From: Marinobacterium sp. | Lineage (GTDB): Bacteria > Pseudomonadota > Gammaproteobacteria > Pseudomonadales > Balneatricaceae | Length of the DNA: 64,000 bases | Direction of reading: 5' to 3' | Assembly (NCBI GenBank): GCA_030602245.1 | Contig: JAUWAC010000008.1 | Coordinates: 27,970 to 91,969, forward strand | Part shown: piece by piece, positions 1 to 7,154 of the stretch | Layout of the letters: each line of letters begins with the position of its first letter | Numbering within the stretch: the first letter of the stretch is position 1 | Position numbers and translations under genes: made by a program | Notes under the pieces: model-generated | What the model saw: the letters and a program-made list of their open reading frames with translations, nothing else | The model's database searches: none | What the model was told of the DNA's origin: nothing

Positions 1-156
1 GGTGACCCCGGAGCGGGCAAAGAACAGATCCCCCGGCCGCACACAGCGGCTATCAAGGCAAAGCCCGGAAACGCGCAATGCCGCAAGCGATTGCGGCATC
101 TGCGGCGACTGTTCCGGGAGCAGCTGGCCGAGGCTGAAGTCGGTCACATCGGTCAT
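1..156 (-). CDS. murE: MurE, UDP-MurNAc-tripeptide synthetase (5' part only)
   Basis: Only the first 52 codons are in the window; the gene runs off the low-coordinate edge. The start ATG overlaps the ftsI stop codon as ATGA (153-156), the usual translationally coupled ftsI-murE junction. The N-terminus has the LCLDSR and RPGDLFFA stretches typical of the MurE uridine-nucleotide-binding domain. MurE adds the third peptide residue, normally meso-diaminopimelate in Gram-negatives, to UDP-MurNAc-Ala-Glu in the cytoplasm. The ligase domains lie outside the window, so the amino-acid specificity cannot be read here. The identification rests on the N-terminal sequence and on position in the dcw cluster. 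Confidence 0.85.
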   Translation of the reverse strand, partial: MTDVTDFSLGQLLPEQSPQMPQSLAALRVSGLCLDSRCVRPGDLFFARSGVT

Positions 157-1898
157 TTTTGTGCCACCTGCTGTTTATCCGGTTCGGGCCATTTGTCGGG
201 TGGCACATTGAGCAGCCTGAGCGCGCCGGCCGCGACCCGTGAAAACACCGGCGCGGCCACTTCGCCACCGTAATATTCCTGGCCCTTGGGGTTATCGATC
301 ATGACGGCCATCGCAATGCGCGGTTTGGAAGCGGGAGCGATGCCGGCAAATACCGAAATGTAGCGGTCCTGTGCATAGCCACCGCCGCTGGCCTTGTGCG
401 CGGTGCCGGTTTTACCTGCGACCCGGTAACCGGTCACCGCCGCGCGCCGCCCGGTGCCTTGCGGGGTGATCACGGTTTCCATCATCGCCAACACCTGGTC
501 GGCGACCTGCTCCGGCATCACCCGCTCGCCACGCGGCACTTCGTCAGGTGCCAGTCGCAGCAGGGATACCGGTTTCTGAACGCCGCCGGCCGCCAGCGGT
601 ACATAGGCATGGGCCAGCTGCAGCGGCGTCACCGACAGACCGTAGCCGTACGACAGGGTCGCACGCTCGACGGTCTGGCGTTCGCTCAGATACGGCAGCA
701 CCCCGCTGCGCTCGCCCGGGAAGCCGGTGCCGCTGACCTGCCCCAGCCCGAGGTTATGCATCAGGTTACGCACGGCGTTGGGCTCCATGTCCAGCGTCAG
801 TCGGGTCACACCGACGTTGCTCGACTTGGTGATGATGCCGGTCAGATCCAGCTCGCCGTAGTTGCGATGGTCGCGAATCGTCGCATTGCGCACGCGGATA
901 TAGCCGGGCGAGGTATCGATCACGGTATCCGCGCTGTAGCGCCCGCTCATCAATGCGGTGGCGACCGTCAGCGGCTTCATGGTCGAGCCGGGCTCGAACA
1001 GATCGGTCATCGCCCGGTTACGCAGCGCATCGGTCCGCAGGTTGGCCCGGTCGTTCGGGTTGTAGGACGGCTGATTGACCATCGCCAGCACCTCACCGGT
1101 GCGCACATCAATCACCACCACTGAACCGGAGTCCGCCTGATGGGTGTTCACAGCGTCCTTCAGCTCTCGGTAGGCCATGTACTGCAGGCGCAGATCGATG
1201 CTGAGCGCCAGATCCTTGCCCGGCTGTGCCGGCGCCAGCGAACGGATATGCTTGATGGTGCGCCCGGTACGATCCTTCATCACCAGCTTGCGACCCGGCT
1301 CGCCCCGCAGCCAGTCGTTGAACGCCAGCTCCAGTCCTTCCTGCCCTTCACCGTCGACACTGGTGAAGCCGACCAGATGCGTCGCCACCTCGGCTGCCGG
1401 GTAATAACGCTTGTATTCCTGATCCACGTGAATGCCGGCGATATTCAACGCCGACACGCTCTCCGCCAGTTCCGGTGTCACCTGACGCTTGAGGTAGAGA
1501 AAGCGACGTTCCGGATCAGCATTGAGTTCGCGCAGCAGCGCCTCTCGCGACATGTCCAGCAGCTGGGCAAGCTGGCGCAGGCGCGGACTGTGCAGGTCGG
1601 TCATTTTCGGGTCGGCCCAGATCGTCGCCACCGGCGCACTGACCGCCAGCGGCTCGCCGTTGCGGTCGGTAATCAGTCCCCGATGGGCGGGCAGCAGCAT
1701 GGTACGCAGGGTGCGGGCATCGCCCTGACTCTGCAGGAACGCCTGATCCTCGGTCGACAGCGACAGCATCTTGGCCAGAATCAGCGCCGCGATCAGCACC
1801 AACAGGGCGAACACCAGCCACAGCCGCCAGCCACGGGCAGCCAGAGCCGGCGCATGTGCGCCAGTGGCGGTGTCGGTTGTGCGCTTATCGCGGCTCAT
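153..1898 (-). CDS. ftsI: FtsI / PBP3, septal peptidoglycan transpeptidase
   Basis: This 581-residue class B penicillin-binding protein cross-links septal peptidoglycan in the divisome. A short cytoplasmic tail is followed by one membrane segment (about residues 23-42), a periplasmic dimerisation domain, and a C-terminal transpeptidase domain. The three active-site motifs are visible: STMK with the nucleophile Ser305, SSN at 359-361, and KTGT beginning at Lys496. The length matches E. coli FtsI (588). The first 14 nt overlap the end of ftsL and the stop overlaps the murE start, so it is translated as part of the mra operon. Nothing about the active site looks unusual. Confidence 0.97.
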   Translation of the reverse strand: MSRDKRTTDTATGAHAPALAARGWRLWLVFALLVLIAALILAKMLSLSTEDQAFLQSQGDARTLRTMLLPAHRGLITDRNGEPLAVSAPVATIWADPKMTDLHSPRLRQLAQLLDMSREALLRELNADPERRFLYLKRQVTPELAESVSALNIAGIHVDQEYKRYYPAAEVATHLVGFTSVDGEGQEGLELAFNDWLRGEPGRKLVMKDRTGRTIKHIRSLAPAQPGKDLALSIDLRLQYMAYRELKDAVNTHQADSGSVVVIDVRTGEVLAMVNQPSYNPNDRANLRTDALRNRAMTDLFEPGSTMKPLTVATALMSGRYSADTVIDTSPGYIRVRNATIRDHRNYGELDLTGIITKSSNVGVTRLTLDMEPNAVRNLMHNLGLGQVSGTGFPGERSGVLPYLSERQTVERATLSYGYGLSVTPLQLAHAYVPLAAGGVQKPVSLLRLAPDEVPRGERVMPEQVADQVLAMMETVITPQGTGRRAAVTGYRVAGKTGTAHKASGGGYAQDRYISVFAGIAPASKPRIAMAVMIDNPKGQEYYGGEVAAPVFSRVAAGALRLLNVPPDKWPEPDKQQVAQK

Positions 1899-2289
1899 GA
1901 CGTACGATCTCGATCCCTTCAGGTTCCGGGACTTTCATGTTGAGTTTTTTGTCGGCCAGCCGCTCCACGCGGTTATTGGCGCTCCAGGCACTCTCTTCGA
2001 GCAGCAGCTGCCCCCACTCCACCTGCAGGTCATCGCCCTGCGAGCTCAGTATCTGATGCTGGTTGAACAGCCGGCGGTACTCGTAGGCCGAGTAGATCAC
2101 CATCAGCGCCGAGGCCAGCACCAGCAGCACCAGCAAGGCCAGCGTACCCGCCGGTCGCGCCAGCTCCGACAGGGTCAGCAGGGACTGACCGGCGCCGGAC
2201 ACATCCCCCTTCGACTCGCGCGGCCCGACCGCCGGCTTGTCGCGCCAGGCGCCCTGCAGACGCTCCAGCCACTGGCGCCATGCCGTCAT
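1885..2289 (-). CDS. ftsL: FtsL, divisome bitopic protein
   Basis: This is a 134-residue bitopic membrane protein of the FtsQLB subcomplex that activates FtsWI. It has an unusually long basic, polar cytoplasmic region (residues 1-45), one membrane helix at about 48-66, and then a periplasmic coiled coil ending in a KKLNMKVPEPE segment that resembles the usual FtsL C-terminus. Sequence similarity across the family is low, so the call relies on topology, size and the invariant position between rsmH and ftsI. It overlaps rsmH by 4 nt (ATGA, 2286-2289) and ftsI by 14 nt. The extended N-terminus is longer than the roughly 35 residues of E. coli FtsL. Confidence 0.92.
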   Translation of the reverse strand: MTAWRQWLERLQGAWRDKPAVGPRESKGDVSGAGQSLLTLSELARPAGTLALLVLLVLASALMVIYSAYEYRRLFNQHQILSSQGDDLQVEWGQLLLEESAWSANNRVERLADKKLNMKVPEPEGIEIVRHEPR

Positions 2290-3224
2290 GCCTTTTTAAC
2301 CGCCACTCGCATCACGGCGCTGCGCGCACGCGGGTTCGCTTTTACCTCGGCTGCCGACGCCTTGACCGCCTTGCCGAGGCTGCTCAGACGCTGCTTCAGC
2401 ATCTCATCGGTGACGGGAATCCCCGGCGGCAGATGCTCATCACCCTTTACGTGCTTGCGGATAAAGCGCTTCACCAACCGGTCTTCCAGCGAGTGGAAAC
2501 TGATCACCACCAGCCGTCCGCCGATGGCCAACACATCCAACGCTTGTTCAAGCACCTGTTCGATATCGTCCAGTTCGCGGTTGATGTGGATGCGGATACC
2601 CTGAAACGCGCGCGTCGCCGGATGTTTGCCCTTCTCCCAGCGCGGATTCGCCTCGGCGACAATGCTGGCCAGCCGCGCCGTGGTCGTGATCGCTTCCTCT
2701 TCGCGCGCCTGCACAATGGCGCGCGCCATGCGACGGGAAAAGCGCTCCTCGCCATAGTTGAACAGCACGTCGGCTATTTCGGTTTCACTGGCCCGGTTGA
2801 TCCACTGCGCAGCGCTCTCGCCACTGCTGGTATCCATCCGCATATCCAGCGGACCTTCATTGAGAAAGCTGAAACCGCGCGTCGGGTCATCGAGCTGCGG
2901 CGAGCTGACGCCGAGATCGAGCAGGATGCCGGATACTTTGCCGCGCATGCCCACGTCGTCGACGAACTGCTCCAGCTGCGCGAACGAACCGTGACGGATC
3001 TCGAACCGGGGCTCGTTGGCAAACTGTTCATTGGCGTACGCAATCGCCGTCGGATCCTTGTCGATCGCCATCAGTCGACCGCGGTCGCTGAGCTGCTCAA
3101 GAATACGCGTTGAATGGCCGCCACGACCGAAGGTTCCATCCACGTAGAACCCATCCGGGTCCGCAACCAGAGACGTAACCGCCTCCTCCAGCAGCACCGT
3201 GGTATGGCTGAAAGCTTGTGGCAT
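2286..3224 (-). CDS. rsmH: RsmH, 16S rRNA m4C1402 N4-methyltransferase
   Basis: This 312-residue SAM-dependent enzyme methylates N4 of C1402 in 16S rRNA at the ribosomal P site. The SAM-binding motif YVDGTFGRGGHS lies near residues 27-38, followed by an IDKDP acidic loop; the family signature HSLEDRLVKRF and the C-terminal NPRARSA(K/V)MR-type ending are present. Length matches E. coli RsmH (313). It follows mraZ by 18 nt and overlaps ftsL by 4 nt, the standard mra operon arrangement. The partner enzyme for the 2'-O methylation of the same nucleotide, RsmI, is also in this window at 6281-7120. Confidence 0.97.
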   Translation of the reverse strand: MPQAFSHTTVLLEEAVTSLVADPDGFYVDGTFGRGGHSTRILEQLSDRGRLMAIDKDPTAIAYANEQFANEPRFEIRHGSFAQLEQFVDDVGMRGKVSGILLDLGVSSPQLDDPTRGFSFLNEGPLDMRMDTSSGESAAQWINRASETEIADVLFNYGEERFSRRMARAIVQAREEEAITTTARLASIVAEANPRWEKGKHPATRAFQGIRIHINRELDDIEQVLEQALDVLAIGGRLVVISFHSLEDRLVKRFIRKHVKGDEHLPPGIPVTDEMLKQRLSSLGKAVKASAAEVKANPRARSAVMRVAVKKA

Positions 3225-3242
3225 GGCGCAAGGCCCCTTCGT

Positions 3243-3698
3243 TTACAGTGACAGTGTTTGCATTTCGTCGGGCAGCGCCGCGCCGGAGTCGACATCCAGC
3301 AGGTACTCGTCCCGGGTTTCGTTCCAGAGTTCTTCACTCCAGATCTCGAACTTGTTGCCCTGCCCAAGCAGTACGATCCGCTTCTCAAGCAGCGCGTACT
3401 CGCGCAAAGGCGCCGGCACCAGCACCCGGCCGGCGGCATCCATGTCCAGATCAGTGGCGTGACCAACGAGGAGGCGCTGAATGCGCCGGGCCGCCTTGTT
3501 GAAACTCGGCAGGGCATCCAGTTTGGCCTGGATAACGTCCCATTCGGGCTGGGGATAGAGCAGAAGGCACTTGGATTCGGTATCGATGGTGGCAACCATT
3601 TTACCGTCGCAGTGGTCGTTGATCGACTCACGATAGCGGGCCGGGATCGCGAGGCGTCCCTTGCCATCGAGGTTGATCGGATTGACTCCGCGAAACAT
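3243..3698 (-). CDS. mraZ: MraZ, transcriptional regulator of the dcw cluster
   Basis: This is a 151-residue protein with two SpoVT-AbrB-like half-domains, each containing the DxxxR motif (DGKGR near residue 10 and DAAGR in the second repeat). MraZ forms ring oligomers that bind TGGG repeats upstream of its own gene and repress the mra operon. I chose the ATG at 3698, which gives the family-typical start MFRGVNPINLDGKGRL and is preceded by GGTGGGGA. An in-frame TTG at 3719 would add seven residues but has no ribosome-binding site. Three MraZ boxes and a promoter lie directly upstream, so autoregulation is well supported by the sequence. Confidence 0.95.
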   Translation of the reverse strand: MFRGVNPINLDGKGRLAIPARYRESINDHCDGKMVATIDTESKCLLLYPQPEWDVIQAKLDALPSFNKAARRIQRLLVGHATDLDMDAAGRVLVPAPLREYALLEKRIVLLGQGNKFEIWSEELWNETRDEYLLDVDSGAALPDEMQTLSL

Positions 3699-3720
3699 GA
3701 TCCCCACCGGGCTCTCCAAA

Positions 3721-3750
3721 ATTACCCACTTTTACCCACTATTAACCACT
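3721..3750 (-). promoter_or_regulatory. Three MraZ-binding repeats (operator)
   Basis: On the minus strand three units of GTGG(G/T)TAA(T/A) follow one another with an exact 10-bp period (3741-3750, 3731-3740, 3721-3730), between the -10 box and the mraZ start. Direct TGGG-type repeats with 10-bp spacing are the known MraZ operator in E. coli and Mycoplasma. The first unit is degenerate (GTGGT) and the other two are GTGGG. The placement downstream of -10 implies repression by blocking initiation or clearance. Confidence 0.85.
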
Positions 3751-3757
3751 ATGCGAC

Positions 3758-3786
3758 ACTATAGGTGGGAGGGGTAGTCAAATCAA
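3758..3786 (-). promoter_or_regulatory. Pmra sigma-70 promoter
   Basis: The minus strand reads TTGATT (-35, 3781-3786), 17 nt spacer, TATAGT (-10, 3758-3763). Transcription would start near 3750, immediately before or within the MraZ repeats. This would be the main promoter for mraZ-rsmH-ftsL-ftsI-murE. Confidence 0.7.
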
Positions 3787-4019
3787 GGTCGTCACCGGCC
3801 TGAAAGGCGCATGATCTGTATCATTCAGGTAACCATCGCGCCGGCATCTGAGCCCTGCCCACGCAGCTGACGGAAATCCTTGAGTTAAAAGTGGTTATTT
3901 CAAAAACTGGAAACTGGACCCGAGGCCGGTCAGCGCCCAAGCTGTACAGAATTCATGCAGAAACAGTCACGCGCTCACGTCGGATCGACGTGTGCCGGCA
4001 CTGAACAGGGGAGAATACG
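3787..4019. other. Intergenic region between divergent mraZ and the Sel1 lipoprotein gene
   Basis: No coding potential is seen here. A perfect 7-bp inverted repeat with a 3-nt loop (CACGTCG / CGACGTG) lies at 3976-3992, 28 nt before the Sel1 gene, and could act as a leader hairpin or operator. No convincing -35/-10 pair could be picked for the Sel1 gene. The gene has a good ribosome-binding site, GGGGAGA, ending six nt before its ATG. Confidence 0.4.
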
Positions 4020-4871
4020 ATGTCGAAATTAACGGCCTGCATGCTGAGCCTCAGCATCGCCCTTGCCACCGGCTGCACCCAGATCAGCCTGATGAGATCC
4101 AGCGAGCAGACACGCAGCCTCGCCGAGCAGGCCGCCACGGGTGACGCCGAGGCCCAGTATCAGCTGGGGCTGCGCTTTACCGCCGGTGCCGACTCGCCCC
4201 AGAGCTACGCACTGGGCCTGCAACACTTCCGCCAGGCTGCCCGCCAGGGGCATACGCAGGCGCAATACATGCTGGGAATGGGTTACTACACCGGCCGCGG
4301 AGCCGCCATCGACTACGCTCAGGCACAGCAGTGGCTGGAACCGGCGGCGCGGGCGGGTCATGTCGAGGCGATGCATTATCTGGGCGACATCTACTTCAAC
4401 GGTCATGCCGGCAAGGAAGAACCCGCCTGGGGCATCCGCTGGATCGGTCAGGCAGCGGAGCGCGGATTGCCACAAGCACAGCATCTGCTGGGCATAAGCT
4501 TCCTGACCGGCATCGGCAGCCCGAAAAGCCAGCCCCAGGGCGTCCGCTGGCTGCGCACCGCCGCCGCTAACGGCAACGCTGCCGCTGGCGAACTGCTGAA
4601 CAGGCTCGGCGTATCGCCATCCGGCGCGACGGTTGCACCGAGCACGGCCAGCAACGCGACCCTGACAGCGCGACACACCACCCGTTTCATCCAGCAACGC
4701 CTGACGGAGCTCGGCTATCGCCCCGGACCCGTGGACGGCGTGCGTGGCGCACAAACAAACAAGGCGCTCACGCGCTTTTTGCGCGATGAGCGCCTTGATA
4801 TCGATCAGGATGATGCCGACGCGATCATCCGGGCGTTACGCGCCGCCGATCACTCCGCGGCAGAGAGCTGA
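4020..4871 (+). CDS. Sel1-repeat lipoprotein with C-terminal peptidoglycan-binding-like domain
   Basis: This 283-residue predicted lipoprotein has a signal peptide ending in the lipobox LATGC with the lipidated Cys at 19. Residues about 38-205 hold four or five Sel1 (TPR-like) repeats, recognisable by AEAQYQLG, AQAQYMLG, VEAMHYLG and PQAQHLLG. The C-terminal 60 residues (FIQQRLTELGYRPGPVDG) resemble the PG_binding_1 fold, which often anchors proteins to peptidoglycan. Sel1 repeats mediate protein-protein contacts; no enzyme motif is present. It is probably an envelope scaffold, and the substrate or partner is unknown. Its 3' end overlaps the convergent gene at 4850 by 22 nt. The start follows a GGGGAGA ribosome-binding site. 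Confidence 0.8.
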   Translation: MSKLTACMLSLSIALATGCTQISLMRSSEQTRSLAEQAATGDAEAQYQLGLRFTAGADSPQSYALGLQHFRQAARQGHTQAQYMLGMGYYTGRGAAIDYAQAQQWLEPAARAGHVEAMHYLGDIYFNGHAGKEEPAWGIRWIGQAAERGLPQAQHLLGISFLTGIGSPKSQPQGVRWLRTAAANGNAAAGELLNRLGVSPSGATVAPSTASNATLTARHTTRFIQQRLTELGYRPGPVDGVRGAQTNKALTRFLRDERLDIDQDDADAIIRALRAADHSAAES

Positions 4872-5755
4872 GCATCGACCTCGTCGGCAACCGCAGAATT
4901 GATGCCCAACAGGTCATTGACGGCCGCCACGACCTGCGGCGACAGGGACTTGTTAGCCGCTTCTGCCAACGCTTCAACCTCCTGCTGAGCCTGAGAGTCC
5001 AGCGACGTCTCCGTTGCCGCAAGATCAGCTTCAGCACCGGCAAGCTCATTTGCTGTCGCTTCCACTTCGGCCTCCACCGCGCTCAGCTGTGACGACAGCG
5101 ATGCAACCTGCGCCTCGAGCGACTCGACCGTCGCCGCCAGCTCAGTGTTTTCCGGCTCTTCCGCAGCCGCCTGCTGAGCGGCGGCAAGCTCATCCTGCGC
5201 TGTCGCCAGCTGCGCGCTGATCGACGCCTGATCGCTTTCCAGTGCCGACAACTCCGCATTCAGCTCATCCACACTGGCCGCCAGAGCATCAATTTCCGCT
5301 GCCAGCGCCACCCCCTCATTGACAACACTCTCGTAGGCCGCAATCAACCCAACACGGGAATTCGGAGCAGCATGTGCACGCGCCGTTGGCGATGCATGGG
5401 CCGCATTCAGCGCCCCAAGCGAGCTTGCGATCGCCCCCCGGCTGTTACCCAGCCCGTGGCCATTAGCCGCAGGACCACTGCCGCTGCGACCGAAGGCGTT
5501 GCCGTTACCCGGACCACCGGCGGCTGACGCACCGACACCCTGACCGCCGCCGTTGCCATTACCACCGCCGTTGCCGCCGCCGTTACCGCCGCCGCCATTG
5601 CCACCGCCATTACCGCCACCATTGCCACCGCCATTACCGCCCTTGGCGAAGGCGATACCACCGGCATTGACGCCCGGCAGCTGATCAACGACGAGGGGCG
5701 CAGCAACCAGACCTGCCGCGACGAAACAGGAGAACGCAAAATTACGTACAGACAT
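4850..5755 (-). CDS. Secreted glycine/asparagine-rich protein with a coiled-coil domain, function unknown
   Basis: This protein has 301 residues. A signal peptide (hydrophobic about residues 4-22, probable cleavage after AFA near residue 37) is followed by a low-complexity GGN/GGGN tract of about 35 residues, then a non-repetitive segment with LGALNAAHASPTARAHAAP and PNSRVGLIAAYE, and then about 150 residues of Ala/Glu/Leu-rich coiled coil. I recall the LNAAHAS...PNSRVG block from uncharacterised proteobacterial proteins; no function is known to me. The ATG at 5755 follows a strong GGAGGT with 5-nt spacing, so I prefer it over the in-frame upstream start at 5773. It converges on and overlaps the Sel1 lipoprotein gene. 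It could be an adhesive or surface-layer protein (inference). Confidence 0.75.
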   Translation of the reverse strand: MSVRNFAFSCFVAAGLVAAPLVVDQLPGVNAGGIAFAKGGNGGGNGGGNGGGNGGGGNGGGNGGGNGNGGGQGVGASAAGGPGNGNAFGRSGSGPAANGHGLGNSRGAIASSLGALNAAHASPTARAHAAPNSRVGLIAAYESVVNEGVALAAEIDALAASVDELNAELSALESDQASISAQLATAQDELAAAQQAAAEEPENTELAATVESLEAQVASLSSQLSAVEAEVEATANELAGAEADLAATETSLDSQAQQEVEALAEAANKSLSPQVVAAVNDLLGINSAVADEVDAQLSAAE

Positions 5756-5885
5756 GAGACACCTCCGAAACAACAGCTGAAGGCGAGTCTAGCAAAGCAG
5801 AACAGGCGAAAAAGAGGATTGGCGACAACTGAGCAAAAAATACTCGCTTTCGTCGCCAGCAAGTGACAGTTTAACAGCAGGAAAT

Positions 5886-6237
5886 GGGAGTCTGCCGATA
5901 AGCCGGGTTTTGTCGTGGACAATCATTCATCTAGGACCGGCGTCACCGCCGGCCTCAAGCGACCTACCCGGACCCGGCGCGGGCCACGCCTTAAAGGGTC
6001 CCTATTTGGTCTTGCTCCGGGTGGGGTTTACCATCGCCGTGGAGTGTTGCCACCCACGCGGTGCGCTCTTACCGCACCATTTCAACCTTACCGGCATCCG
6101 AGGATGCTTAGGCGGTATACTTTCTGTTGCACTTTCCGTCGGCTCGCGCCGCCCAGACGTTATCTGGCACCCTGCCCTGCAGAGCCCGGACTTTCCTCCC
6201 CTGCGCACGCGCAGCAGCGATTGTCTGGCAGACTCCC
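5886..6237 (-). ncRNA. rnpB: RnpB, RNase P RNA (M1 RNA), class A
   Basis: The minus strand carries the conserved RNase P RNA landmarks in order: the GAGGAAAGTCCGGGC block near the 5' end (6180-6205), AGGGTGCCAGATAACG, the GGGTGAAA/GGTAAGAGCGCACCGC region, AAACCCCACCCGGAGCAAGACC, and the 3' block TAGATGAATGATTGTCCACGACAAAACCCGGCTTATCGGC (given here for its conserved pieces). The ends are set by the P1 helix: GGGAGTCTGCC at 6237-6227 pairs perfectly with GGCAGACTCCC at 5896-5886. The length is about 352 nt (E. coli 377). The RNA is the catalytic part of RNase P and matures tRNA 5' ends. Confidence 0.96.
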
Positions 6238-6244
6238 GGCGCGC

Positions 6245-6272
6245 AGTATAACGGTTGGGCCATCGAGCGCAA
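6245..6272 (-). promoter_or_regulatory. rnpB promoter
   Basis: The minus strand reads TTGCGC (6267-6272), 16 nt spacer, TATACT (6245-6250). This predicts a start at 6238 or 6237, exactly where the P1 helix begins. The promoter sits directly behind the rsmI stop codon. Confidence 0.75.
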
Positions 6273-6280
6273 GCGCCGGC

Positions 6281-7120
6281 CTACTCGCTTCTGCCGATCA
6301 GCGCCTGATAGAGCTGATTCTTTTTCAGCCCCGTGATGCTCGCTGCCAGCCCGGCGGCCTTTTTCGGCGGCAGCTCCTCGGCCAGCAGATGCAGTATCCG
6401 CAGCGCCTCGCCGTCAATATTGTCCGCAACCGATTGCGGCGCCCCCTGCACCAACACGACAAACTCGCCCTTCTGCTGCATCGGATCCTGCTCGATCCAC
6501 GCCAGCAGCTCGGTCAATGTGCCGCCCTGAATGGTCTCGAACGTCTTGGTCAGCTCGCGCGCGACCACCGCATAGCGCTCACCGCCGAACGCCTCGGCCA
6601 TATCGGCAAGACTGGCCAGGATCCGGTGCGTCGATTCATAGAACACCAGCGTGGGTGACTCACTGGCCAGCGCCTTGAGGCGCTGCAGACGGGCACCGCT
6701 TTTGGCCGGCAAAAAGCCCTCGAACAGGAAGCGATCCGATGGCAATCCCGATGCACAGAGCGCCGCGATGAAGGCGCAACAACCGGGCACCGGCGATACT
6801 CTGAAACCGGCCTCGCGCACGGCCCTTACCAGCACAAATCCCGGGTCGGAGATCAGCGGCGTACCGGCATCGGAGACCAGCGCCACTGACTCGCCATTAC
6901 GCAGGTGCTCAATGATCAGCTCCGCGCGCTGCCGCTCATTGTGATCATGCACTGAAATCATCGGGGCTTTAATGTTAAAGTGCGCCAGCAGGCGACCACT
7001 GTGGCGGGTATCCTCGGCAGCAACGCGATCGACGCTGCCCAGCACTTCCAGAGCCCGAGGTGACAGGTCACTCAGGTTGCCTATAGGTGTCGCGACTATA
7101 TAAAGAACGGCTTCCGACAT
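6281..7120 (-). CDS. rsmI: RsmI, 16S rRNA 2'-O-ribose C1402 methyltransferase
   Basis: This 279-residue tetrapyrrole-methylase-fold enzyme 2'-O-methylates C1402 of 16S rRNA, the nucleotide that RsmH also modifies. Motifs seen are LYIVATPIGNLSDLSPRALE near the start, AAEDTRHSGRLL, and SDAGTPLISDPGFVLV. Length is close to E. coli RsmI (286). The ATG at 7120 gives the family-typical N-terminus; an in-frame ATG six codons upstream (7138) is possible, and longer extensions run into the divergent lpoA gene. Only 34 nt separate this start from lpoA, so the two promoters must overlap or lie within the coding regions. Confidence 0.95.
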   Translation of the reverse strand: MSEAVLYIVATPIGNLSDLSPRALEVLGSVDRVAAEDTRHSGRLLAHFNIKAPMISVHDHNERQRAELIIEHLRNGESVALVSDAGTPLISDPGFVLVRAVREAGFRVSPVPGCCAFIAALCASGLPSDRFLFEGFLPAKSGARLQRLKALASESPTLVFYESTHRILASLADMAEAFGGERYAVVARELTKTFETIQGGTLTELLAWIEQDPMQQKGEFVVLVQGAPQSVADNIDGEALRILHLLAEELPPKKAAGLAASITGLKKNQLYQALIGRSE

Positions 7121-7154
7121 CTTTATCCATCCATACATCCGGGTGTCCGAGTAT

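Noticed and set aside
5560..5660. Tandem repeat array between genes
   Set aside because: This is the coding sequence of the GGN-rich tract of the secreted protein, in frame with signal peptide and coiled coil.
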